Positions 11,181-21,200 of a stretch of DNA of 64,000 bases are shown piece after piece; position 1 is the first letter of the stretch; every line of letters starts with the position of its first letter. Source of the stretch: Nectonema munidae. Lineage: Eukaryota > Nematomorpha > Nectonematoida > Nectonematidae. The notes beneath the pieces were generated by a model. The model had not been told where the DNA came from, did no database searches, and was given only the letters and a program-made list of their open reading frames with translations. The DNA lies in NCBI GenBank assembly GCA_030549495.1, contig JAUIRK010000227.1:62001-126000 (forward strand), in the 5' to 3' direction. The position numbers and the translations under genes are program-made.

Positions 11181-11768
11181 CTAGCCGGTCCCGTGGTCGT
11201 TTCTCGCTTCGCTCGAAACAGTGTTTCTCGCTGCGCTCGAAACATAGGATTCTGGGTAGTGTGTATATTGAGTTGCTAATTCAAATTCGCTTCGCTCGAA
11301 ACGACCACGAGACCGGCTAGTTTTTTTTTTGTTTAGGCTACGCTCGAAAAATAGGATTCTTGGTAGTTGTAATTTGATTGATTTTAATCAAAAAATATCA
11401 GTACTATTGAATTAACGATTCTAATTTTTGACAGATTTTGATTGATTTTCAAACGAAAATACTTTTCGAAAATACTAAACATGGCGGTTTTTATTCCTGC
11501 ATTTTACATGTGTATTTCTGAAAATGTGAGATTTCTGGCTCACATGATACCCCCGCCTTTGAGCGGTTAATACCTATATGTATATGTATGTATAAATGAA
11601 TTTTAAATTAGTTTATCTGGAATACAGGTCCCCCCATAAAGGTATTAACCGCTCAAAGGCGGGGTATCATGTGAGCCAGAAATCTCACACTCTTTGTTGC
11701 CTGTTTGGCTACGACTACTAATTAGTTATCTAATTACTGTGTTTTCCGATTCTTACATATGTTTTATA
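11181..11768 (-). mobile_element. Helitron A2, 3'-terminal remnant
   Basis: On the - strand this ends at the CTAG at 11,181-11,184. It holds the 3' untranslated region of the autonomous element (same sequence as 17,435-18,064) but no coding region. Inside, 11,525-11,690 forms a new hairpin with ~47-bp arms (GATTTCTGGCTCACATGATA and its reverse complement). Only one such arm exists in the autonomous copies, so this copy gained an inverted partial duplication. Confidence 0.82.
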
Positions 11769-11782
11769 TGTAATATAAAAAA

Positions 11783-12329
11783 CTAGCCGGTCCCGTGGTC
11801 GTTTCTCGCTTCGCTCGAAACAGTGTTTCTCGCTGCGCTCGAAACATAGGATTCTGGGTAGTGTGTATATTGAGTTGCTAACTAAAATTCGCTTCGCTCA
11901 AAACGACCACGGGACCGGCTAGTTTTTTTTTGTTTAGACTACGCTCGAAACATAGGATTCTGGGTAATGTGTATTTTGAGTTGCTAAAAGTGTTATATGG
12001 TATGGTGGTCAGTTTTTAGAATATTTGTATCTTTTCTGTGTATTTTTCTATTACACCATATAAAAATACATACAAAAGATATTTCAACCAATCAGAATGC
12101 TTCAAGCGACACTCACAATACAGATATATGAACTCATCACACATATAAAAATACACATAGAACATATAATAATTTCAACCAATCAGAATGCTTCAAACAC
12201 ATACACACATATAAACTCATCACACCATATAAAAATACACACAAAACATTTAATAATTTCAATCAATCAGAATGCTTCCAGCGACACACAGACACACACA
12301 CACACACACGCTAGCTTATTATAATATAA
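11783..12329 (-). mobile_element. Short non-autonomous Helitron N4
   Basis: The 3' CTAG is at 11,783-11,786 and the 5' end lies near 12,329 (TATATTATAATAAGCTAGCG, with the leading TC altered). It has three to four ~80-bp subrepeats with AACCAATCAGAATGCTTC and no coding capacity. It lies only 15 bp from the A2 remnant in the same orientation. Confidence 0.82.
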
Positions 12330-12345
12330 AAAATTAATGTAATAT

Positions 12346-12650
12346 ATTTGTATCTTTTCTGTGTATTTTTCTATTACACCATATAAAAATACACAGAAAA
12401 GATATTTCAACCAATCAGAATGCTTCAAGCGACACTCACACTACAGATATATGAACTCATCACACATATAAAAATACACACAACACATATAAATAATTTC
12501 AACCAATCAAAATGCTTCAAGCGAAACTAATACATAGAAACTCATCACACCATATAAAAATACACACAAAACATATATAAATAATTTCAACCAATCAGAA
12601 TGCTTCCAGCGACAGACAGACACACAGACGCTAGCTTATTATAATATAGA
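12346..12650 (-). mobile_element. Non-autonomous Helitron N5, 3'-truncated
   Basis: The 5' end is intact (TC at 12,649-12,650 followed by TATATTATAATAAGC on the - strand) with the same subrepeats. The 3' palindromic terminus is missing, and the copy runs into the 5' end of N4. Same orientation as N4, A2 and the autonomous copy. Confidence 0.78.
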
Positions 12651-12779
12651 TATAAATATACATTAAACATCACACACACACACATGAATATATATATATG
12701 AATTCGTTTATATATGCACTCACTCTTACACCCACACAAATATATATACTACATAGGTATATTTACTGTAATTGATTTT

Positions 12780-13010
12780 CTGTTTTTAACCCTCTAAGCT
12801 TGTATTATTTTAAACTTGTTTCAATGAAATTTTCTTTTTTCAGGTTACACACGTCAAGTGGCTTTCAGTAGCCTTTGTGTGAATCCTTGCATACAAATAC
12901 TTAAAACCCTAACCTTAATGCTTGTATTTTGATTTTGATTTTACGAATTCTTATTCTGTTTTTGTGATATGCAAATAAATTCTTCTTCTTCTTAATTCTT
13001 CTTCTTCTTA
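12780..13010 (+). repeat. Possible LINE/SINE 3' end with TTC-rich tail
   Basis: Non-coding sequence ending GCAAATAAATTCTTCTTCTTC, which resembles 3' tails of non-LTR elements. A similar tail (AATAAATTCTTCTTCTTC) ends near 23,790. No reverse-transcriptase reading frame is present, so assignment rests only on the tail. Confidence 0.35.
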
Positions 13011-13070
13011 GGATTAAACCCCTGAACTTCAACTGTTAAGCTGAGAGATAGACCCTAAAAATCTTTGAGG
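13011..13070 (-). repeat. tRNA-derived SINE head, copy 1
   Basis: On the - strand this reads TGAGCCTCAAAGATTTTTAG and then a B-box-like GGGGTTTAATCC. It is the same as the head of the SINE at 24,388-24,564, with a mutated B box. It is fused to the TTC-rich tail at its left, so it may be part of a composite retroposon. Confidence 0.55.
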
Positions 13071-13119
13071 CTCAGATTTTTTATTTGTTAAATAAGAATA
13101 AATTTAAATATTATTTATA

Positions 13120-14646
13120 CAGTAAAACCTGTCTACAGCGACACTTTTAATATACGACTCTCTGTTAACAGAGACCTAAATTTTTTCAAAAGTTTTTTAT
13201 TAGACTATGAATAGATTTTTTACCTTTATTATACGACCCTGTGTTATGCGACATGCGACCTTATTTAACCTTTTTTTGGTATTATTTACCTCTTATTTAC
13301 GACTTTTTTAAAAAACCATTTTATTTTACCAAAGTTCTAAAATGGCTACAAGTGGTTTTTCAAATTTTATCTATTAAAAATATTTTTAACTTTAAATAAA
13401 AAGTATTATTTAATTTTCTTATATTTATTAATTATTTTTCAAATTACTTCAACTGTATAATTATTTTTTTATATTTTGTTTTAAATTTTTTTATGTAAGG
13501 TTTTCTAGGTAAAGGTACCGTGGGGTGTTAATTTGACTAGTCAGCTTTTTTTTATTACAAAATTTATAGGCTATAAATTAAGTATATAATATTCAGTGTA
13601 ATAGTTATTCTATAATTTTAATAAAGTAAAATCTCTTAAAGATTTGAATCTTATTAAATAAATATCATTTTTTAAGAATTTTATTAGTAAAAAATTTGAG
13701 AGATTTTTTAAATTTAAAAAGCGACTTTTTCCTATTTGTTCGAGAATAGAGAAAATGCACATCTATAATTTAAAATTAAAAATAATGAGTAAACGAGGAA
13801 TTTAATTTTTTATAAATACCTTCTATTTGAAATTACTCTTAGGTTTTTATCTCACATTAAAATAAACATCTTCTCTATTTTTTAGAGGCAAAAAAAGTAA
13901 AACTTTTTTCAATAAAACATTCAAGCATTTCTATAGAAAAGAGTTTTTGGAAGAAGTTATTTCAAAAATTGAAATTGATCATAATCCCCAAGAAGTTATT
14001 AAGAAAATAAATCTTCTAGATGTTTTTATTCGGATTAAAAAAGCCTGGAGTTTAGTTGAGCCTTCTACAATTATAAACTGCTTTAAAAAGTGTGGTTTTG
14101 ATATAACAGAAGGAGGCACAATCGTTTCAGAAAACTCATTTGCCCTTCCATCAAACTGCTTTGTTCTTCTTGAAAAAATAAGTTGGGATGACTATGCCAA
14201 TTTTGATGAGAAGTTAAAAACATGTGCTGACAAAGAAGAGTGTATCTTCGATATAGATACATCAAGCGAAAATGAAGGTGATAAATGTTTAGAAGAAGAG
14301 GAATCAGAAGATGTTGAAATAAAAAGTAAAACATCAGAAGTAATTTGTAGTGTTAAAACATTAGAAAGGTTTGCACTACAAATAAAGTCCAAGACTCTTT
14401 CCAACTCAAAAAGTGCACTTGATTGTGTTGAAAATCATCAAATGTCACATTTGAAACAGACGAATCTTGAAACATTTCTAAAAAAACATTAATTTTTATA
14501 AATAAAGTCATATGTTTTTACCTCTTTGTATTATTTTTCTTTAATTAAAGTATAGCCTATCTATTTTTGAACCTCTCTCTAACGACCCTCTGTCTACAGC
14601 GACTTTTTTTAGCAGCAAAGTCAAGTCGCTGTAGACAGGTTTTACT
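13120..14646 (+). mobile_element. pogo/Tigger-like DNA transposon, internally deleted
   Basis: Terminal inverted repeats of about 23 bp bound this element: left CAGTAAAACCTGTCTACAGC and right its complement ending GTTTTACT. The left flank is TA, as expected for the IS630-Tc1-mariner/pogo group. The right TA is lost by substitution. The element is 1.53 kb, shorter than a full Tigger, and keeps only the C-terminal part of the transposase. Confidence 0.82.
13911..14492 (+). pseudogene. pogo/Tigger transposase, C-terminal remnant
   Basis: An open stretch of about 190 codons begins near TFKHFYRKEF and contains the segment VFIRIKKAWSLVEPSTIINC followed by FKKCGF. This matches the region after the DDE catalytic core in Tigger/jerky/CENP-B-type transposases. 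The DNA-binding HTH domains and the catalytic aspartates are absent, so it cannot be active. The acidic, Ser-rich tail (EEEESEDVEIK) is typical of these C-termini. Upstream sequence in the element is non-coding, consistent with an internal deletion. Confidence 0.8.
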
Positions 14647-14659
14647 ACACACAAAAACT

Positions 14660-14901
14660 TAAAATAGCTATATAGAATAATATTTTTTTAATTACTAATA
14701 TATGTGGTCTGGCAAAATAATGGGAGACATAAAATATATAACAATACTCTATTGCCAGTCCTCATTATTTAAATATCTGTGTATCTTTTTATTTTAAGCA
14801 TTTATCTAATATAATTTTAATTTCATGTTCTTATTTGTAAAAAAATTATATTTCTGTGTATTTGGGTATATTTGTGTCTATTTGGATAAAAAGTCCTACC
14901 G
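14660..14901 (+). mobile_element. Element X, partial copy 2 (right end)
   Basis: It matches X copy 1, with GTCTGGCAAAATAATGGGAG early and GATAAAAAGTCCTACCG as the right terminus at 14,901. It directly follows the pogo element, which may have inserted into it. No left terminus is seen. Confidence 0.55.
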
Positions 14902-15182
14902 TCAAGAAGGAATTTCTAGAGAGATGGTAAAGTGGATATTCCAAGACATCTGTTCAGATTTTAACTGGTTCAAAACGTAATCACTGGAAAACAAGTCGAT
15001 AAATTTTGTAGAATATATAAGCAGGAGATGATTATCTCGTCCTAAATGTTTCTATTTCAACAAAGATAAGTTTATGAATTGAAGGCTGCAAATAACAGAT
15101 GCTCCAAGATTTGTATTATTCTTAAGATTCATCGTTTTATAGGTTCTAGCAGAGGTCATGCGAGTATTCTCAGTAAGAGAGG

Positions 15183-15218
15183 CAGGGACGTAGCCAGAGG
15201 GGGCGGGCAAGGGGGGCA

Positions 15219-15255
<37 letters not shown>

Positions 15256-15362
15256 ATACCTTTTCTGCCCCCCAAATAATTTTATTTCCACTATGCTTGC
15301 CCCTCTAAATTCCTTGCATGCCCCCCCCCCCCCCCAACTTCTATTTTTTGGCTACGCCACTG
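15183..15362. mobile_element. hAT-type MITE with perfect 8-bp target duplication
   Basis: Left terminus CAGGGACGTAGCCAGA and right terminus (reverse complement) CAGTGGCGTAGCCAAA. The flanking octamer AAGAGAGG is at 15,175-15,182 and again at 15,363-15,370. It is 180 bp with a run of 32 C at 15,222-15,253. The termini match those of the 6.5-kb hAT element at 27,202-33,711, so that family is a plausible source of transposase. Confidence 0.9.
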
Positions 15363-15654
15363 AAGAGAGGGATAGAGGCCTACATTTGAACTTAAATATT
15401 CAGCTCTTTTCTGCTGAGCTTCATTTCTTCACGAAGAGTTGAAAGATTTTCTTGGAAAGCAGCGAAATTCTCAACGCTGATTCGGTCCTCTCATGATTAC
15501 TTACTGAACACTCATGGAATGAGATACTACGGCTGGGTCGCGTTCCTGGAGCACATTATTAAGAGTAGAAAGAGTTATTATATGTTTAAAGAAACTAAAA
15601 ATAAAAGTATATATTTTAATGTTTAAAGATACACATATTTATCAAGAGGGTCTT

Positions 15655-15735
15655 AAAATGGGATCAATAATTGGTTTCGAATCCATGACCTTGATATTAA
15701 ACTGAATGTAAAGTGTACACCCAGATCTAGTTATT
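15655..15735 (-). repeat. tRNA-derived SINE fragment
   Basis: The - strand carries a B-box-like GGATTCGAAACC preceded by GGGTGTACACTTTAC, aligned with the head of the SINE at 24,388-24,564. Anticodon-arm pairing is not preserved, so this is a repeat and not a tRNA gene. Confidence 0.45.
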
Positions 15736-15769
15736 TTTAAATTTGTTTTAATGAGACATTATAAGTAAA

Positions 15770-16275
15770 CTAGCACGTCCCGTGGTCGTTTCTCGCTTCG
15801 CTCGAAACATAGGATTCTGGGTAGTGTGTATATTGAATTGCTAATTCAAATTCGCTTCGCTCGAAACGACCACGGGACCGGCTAGTTTTTTTTGTTTAGG
15901 TTGCGCTTGAAACATAGGATTCTGGGCAATGTGTATTTTGAGTTGCTTGTTATATGGTGTGGCGGTCAGTTTTTAGCATAGTTGTATCTTTTCTGTGTAT
16001 TTTTCTATTACACCATATAAAAATACACACAAAAGATATTTCAATCAATCAGAATGCTTCAAGCGACCCTCACACTCCAGATATATGAACTCATCACACA
16101 TATAAAAATACATATAAAACATATAAATAATTTCACCCAATCAGAATGCTTCAAACGAAACTAATACATACAAACTCATCACACCATATAAAAATACACA
16201 CAAAACATATATAAATAATCTGAACCAATCAGAATGCTTCCAGCGACAGACACACGCTAGCTTATTATAATATAG
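15770..16275 (-). mobile_element. Short non-autonomous Helitron N3
   Basis: The 3' CTAG is at 15,770-15,773, followed by T on the - strand. The 5' end is near 16,275 (CTATATTATAATAAGC, first T changed). It is 506 bp and non-coding. The 3' palindromic module is shorter than in its neighbours (no CAGTGTTTCTCGC segment) and the terminus has one substitution (GCACG for GCCGG). Confidence 0.83.
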
Positions 16276-16380
16276 TTTTGTGGAATTGAAAAAAAATAAT
16301 TTAAACTAGAAATAAAAATATGTATAAATTTAAACAAAAAAGAGATGAGGAATGAGATGATAAATAGGGAATAATATAAA

Positions 16381-16896
16381 CTAGCCGGTCCCGTGGTCGT
16401 TTCTCGCTTCGCTCGAAACAGTGTTTCTCGCTGCGCTCGAAACATAGGATTCTGGGTAGTGTGTATATTGAGTTGCTAATTCAAATTCGCTTCGCTCAAA
16501 ACGACCACGGGACCGGCTAGTTTTTTATTGTTTAGGCTGCGCTCGAAACATAGGATTCTGGGTAGTGTGTATTTTGAGTTGCTAATAGTGTTATATGGTA
16601 TGGTGGTCAGTTTTTAGAATATTTGTATCTTTTCTGTGTATTTTTCTATTACACCATATAAAAAAAAAGATATTTCAACCAATCAGAATGCTTCAAGCAA
16701 CACTCACACTACAGATATATAACTCACAAACATATATGAATAATTTCAACCAATCAGAATGCTTCAAACACATACACACATATAAACTCATCACACCATA
16801 TAAAAATACACACAAAACACATATATAAATAATTTCAACCAATCAGAATGCTTCCAGCGACACACACACACAGACGCTAGCTTATTATAATATAGA
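16381..16896 (-). mobile_element. Short non-autonomous Helitron N2
   Basis: 5' TC at 16,895-16,896 and 3' CTAG at 16,381-16,384, followed by T. It is 516 bp and non-coding, with three AACCAATCAGAATGCTTC subrepeats. Its 5' end directly abuts the 3' end of N1, an exact tail-to-head junction. Confidence 0.9.
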
Positions 16897-17434
16897 CTAG
16901 CCGGTCCCGTGGTCGTTTCTCGCTTCGCTCGAAACAGTGTTTCTCGCTGCGCTCGAAACATAGGATTCTGGGTAGTGTGTATATTGAGTTGCTAATTCAA
17001 ATTCGCTTCGCTCAAAACGACCACGGGACCGGCTAGTTTTTTTTGTTTAGGCTACGCTCGAAACATAGAATTCTTGTAGTGTGTATTTTGAGTTGCTAAT
17101 AGTGTTATATGGTATGGTGATCAGTTTTTAGAATATTTGTATCTTTTCTGTGTATTTTTCTATTACACCATATAAAAAAAAAGATATTTCAACCAATCAG
17201 AATGCTTCAAGAGACACTCACACTACAGATATATGAACTCATCACACATATAAAAATACACACAAAACATATAATAATTTCAACCAATCAGAATGCTTCA
17301 AGCGACAAACACACATATAAACTCATCACACCATATAAAAATACACACAAAACACATATATAAATAATTTCAACCAATCAGAATGCTTCCAGCGACACAC
17401 ACACACACAGACGCTAGCTTATTATAATTAACTA
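16897..17434 (-). mobile_element. Short non-autonomous Helitron N1
   Basis: The 3' CTAG is at 16,897-16,900. The 5' end lies against the 3' CTAG of the autonomous element, but its first bases are altered (TAGTTAATTATAATAAGC in place of TCTATATTATAATAAGC). It is about 538 bp, non-coding, with the same subrepeat organisation as N2. Confidence 0.86.
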
Positions 17435-17574
17435 CTAGCCGGTCCCGTGGTCGTTTCTCGCTTCGCTCGAAACAGTGTTTCTCGCTGCGCTCGAAACATA
17501 GGATTCTGGGTAGTGTGTATATTGAGTTGCTAATTCAAATTCGCTTCGCTCGAAACGACCACGGGACCGGCTAG
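17435..17574 (-). repeat. Palindromic 3'-terminal module of the Helitron
   Basis: The last 23 bp of the element (CGACCACGGGACCGGCTAG at the very end) are present again in inverted orientation 115 bp upstream, so CTAG bounds the module on both sides. Between them lie GTTTCGAGCGAAGCGAGAAA-type palindromes. Canonical Helitrons carry one small hairpin before CTRR. Here the whole terminus is mirrored, and this holds in every 3'-complete copy in the window. Confidence 0.85.
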
Positions 17575-18293
17575 TTTTTTTTGTTTAGGATACGCTTGAA
17601 AAATAGGATTCTTGGTAGTTGTAATTTGATTGATTTTAATCAAAAAATATCAGTACTATTGAATTAACGATTCTTATTTTTGACAGATTTTGATTGATTT
17701 TCAAACAAAATCAACACGATAAAAAGGATATAGTTATTTAATTTGAAAATCAATTAAAATAAGCCACGAAGCTGGGGAGAACTGCATACACTAAACATGG
17801 CGGTTTTTATTCCTGCATTTTACATGTGTATTTCTGAAATGTGATTTTTTTGTTTATTATTCTGAGTTTACCTATATGTATATGTATGTATAAATGAATT
17901 TTAAATTAGTTTATCTGGAATACAGGTCCCCCCATAAAGGTATTAACCGCTCAAAGGCGGGGGTATCATGTGAGCCAGAAATCTCACACTCTTTGTTGCC
18001 TGTTTGGCTACGACTACTAATTGGTTATCTAATTACTGTGTTTTCCGATTCTTACATATGTTTTTGACTGTTTTCTACTCTTTTTAAAGATTTTTCTAAT
18101 TGTCTATTGGGCTGATTTTTAACAGCGATTTTGAATTATGTGTATTTTCAAGTATTTTTACCTAGAACTTTAAGGTTCTACTTTGTATTGCCCCATCCAT
18201 CTATGATATATTTATTAGAATTCATTTTTTTAGTATTTTTAGTTTTGTTAAAAATATTTGTGTAGTATTGATTTTTTTAGTTTTTTTCTCATT

Positions 18294-21200
18294 TCAATGA
18301 AAAATTTGTGGGTAAACTATATTTTTTGTATATAAATTATTGTTGTGATATCCTTGTTGATGTGTTTGATAGACCTGAAATTTAATGGACTGAAAAGATC
18401 TTGCTCTTGAAAGGGCAACATAAAGTTGTCCATGACTGAAACATGGTTTTCTTAAAAAAATACCAACTTTTTCAAAAGTTTGTCCCTGACTTTTATTGAT
18501 AGTGAGTGCATACGACAATCTGAGAGGAAACTGAATACGCTTAATTTGAAAGGGTAGATTTGTATCGTTAGGAGACAGTGAAATTCTAGTAATGAGAACA
18601 TTCTTTCCACAGTTAACACCAGTAAGAATTTGACATTCAATTGTATTATCCAATAATTTAGTTATTCTAAGACGTGTTCCATTACAGAGACCATCCTTAA
18701 GACTAAGATTTCGAAGAAGCATTACGATACATCCTACTTTTAAAATGAGTTTATGTTGTGGCATACCAGATGGTGTTAAGGAATTGAGAAATTCCATTGG
18801 ATAAAGATCAATTTCTTCTTGATTATCTGTAACAACAGAGTCAGTACTGTAATATGTTTTAGATTCCCCCGAAAGTTGATGTAGTACTTGGTTGTTAATT
18901 TCTAAAGAGTCTTCATTGGTAGGAGTTAAAATGACTTTGTCTGCAACGTTAATACCATCATCATTAAAAACAGAAGCAATGATGTTATCACTTTTAGTTA
19001 ATACACATTGATTTGGTATCTCAATACAATCTTTGAAAGGATCGTTATAGTTAACAGGCAATTGTCCATTTCCCAGAGAAAGAAGAAATTCTGAAAAGAG
19101 GTGGTCTTGTTGAGCTGCCCTCATGTTGGTGTGAAGATGAAAAACTTTAACTAATGGCCATATATATGAACTTTTCAAGCATGTTTCAATGATTTGAGCG
19201 GGGTTTCCTCTTTTTACAACTGGTAGTGTTTGACGGAAGTCTCCGCCAAGAAGAATAATTTTTCCAGCAAATGGTATACTTGTGTTGCAGATATCTCTAA
19301 GCATTTTATCAATGGCTTCAAGGGCGTATTTAGGAATCATGCTTGCTTCGTCAAAAATTATAATATCTTGTTTACGGATAAATTCTGCATGTTTACTATT
19401 TGGTTTAATATTACATGTTGAATTATCTAAAACAGGAACAGGTAATTTAAAAACGGAATGAACAGTTCTGCCTTTTTCCAATAAAGTGGCAGCAATTCCT
19501 GTCCAAGCACAAGTAAGAACATTCAAATTACGACCAATTATTTCTTTAATAATGTAGTTATATGTGAAAGTCTTACCGGTGCCACCTGGACCATCAATAA
19601 AGAAAACTTTAGCTGAAGATTTGTCATTTTTTTCTAATGAACCAATTACTGAATCGGCAACCGAAATCTGTTCTGGGTTAAGCATATTTCTTAAATTAGA
19701 AGCTTCTTGTCTAGCTTGTTGGATATTGGGTGGATCTTCAATTAATGTTTCTTTCAATTCTGGAAGTCCAAAATCAATAAGTGTCTTACCAAATTGTTCG
19801 AGAATACTTTGAATTTCTGCAAGTGCAGATTGTTCAGCTTTAAAATCCGACTCATACTGGAGATAATCCTCTATCATATCGTAACGAAAGGTTTGCCACA
19901 AATGAGAAGGATTACTTGGCTCACCATGAATTAAAATAAAAGAAAATGAAGTTCTTATTTGTGAAGGAGATGCCGTTTCAACTAATTCTGTGATTGTGCG
20001 AACCCATAAACTGTCATCTACTAATAAATTACGTGCAATACATGCTTCCCTAAAAGTTGAATATAAAGTTCCATTATATGTTTTTAAATACTCATAAGAT
20101 GTGGCACCAGGTACGTGCAAAAGAAGAATGCGTAGAAAGTATCGCTCACCCTCTCTAATACTGGCGTTATACATCCTACTTACTACTTTCTCAGCCCCCC
20201 TCTGTCTAATTACCCATTTTTTTTCCGAACTTTTGAAGACATAATGATAAGGAATATCGGTGTATAAGTACTGCCTGGCGTTTTCATCATTTTGATTTAG
20301 GTAGAACCAAGCAATTAACATTGTATGATGGGCCCTAGAAAGGGCAGGATTTTCTTCGCCTTCTCTAAAATAAATTGTTTGCTGATTAGGAAGATGTAAT
20401 GGGAGTCTAATAATATTATGGCTTTGTGTATGCATGGGGAATGTAAATAAGCGCCAGGATGCTTCAGGAGGAGAAACATATCTGGCATCTAAATATGTTT
20501 TAATTTCATCATGATCAATGCGTTCATTAATTTCAACATGAGCTGTGTCATGGCCTTTGTAGACATATTTGTAAAGATATTTAACACTTTTGATACTAAC
20601 GCAGGCCTCTAAATTTATATGCGCGCTGTATTTTTTACATAGAAAAGGGTTATAAGGGACAACCCATCTGTTATCTAATTCAACATTTCTGATAGTGACT
20701 GTGCGGCCGTTGTCAGGTCTAAAATATAAAGGATAGCCATTATTATTAAGGATAGTGCGCTGATTAAATTGTTTAGGATAGTCTTTAATGCAAGTTCCAT
20801 CTTGCATACATTGTGATGAATTGTTCAAATGTCCACATGGACCATGGATCATGCAAGATTTAATTATTTCATATAGTTCTGGGTTTTCTTCAGGATCAGG
20901 AATTTGTGCAGAAATGAGGGTGTCAATGTGGTCTGCATTATACAATTTAGAATCATTACTTAGATGTAAGAGCATGTGAACATGAGGAAGTCCTCTTTTT
21001 TGGAACTCAATAACATCCACGTGGCCACAAATAACACCAAGAACTCCATTCTTTAAGTCATTCTTTAATGCTTCAACTTTTAATTTGAAAACGCGTGAAA
21101 CCAAGTCGGGTCTATCTGAAGGTGTTTGATCTGGCAATAAATTTTCAACAATTTCTGGCCATTTTGGATTGCATGTAAATGTTAAAAAAAGATCTGGTTT

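Noticed and set aside
13947-14492. A host acidic nuclear protein gene
   Set aside because: The sequence matches the C-terminus of Tigger-type transposases and lies between pogo-type inverted repeats.
15052-15291. Open frames rich in Gly or Pro
   Set aside because: They are produced by the poly-C tract of the MITE at 15,183-15,362.
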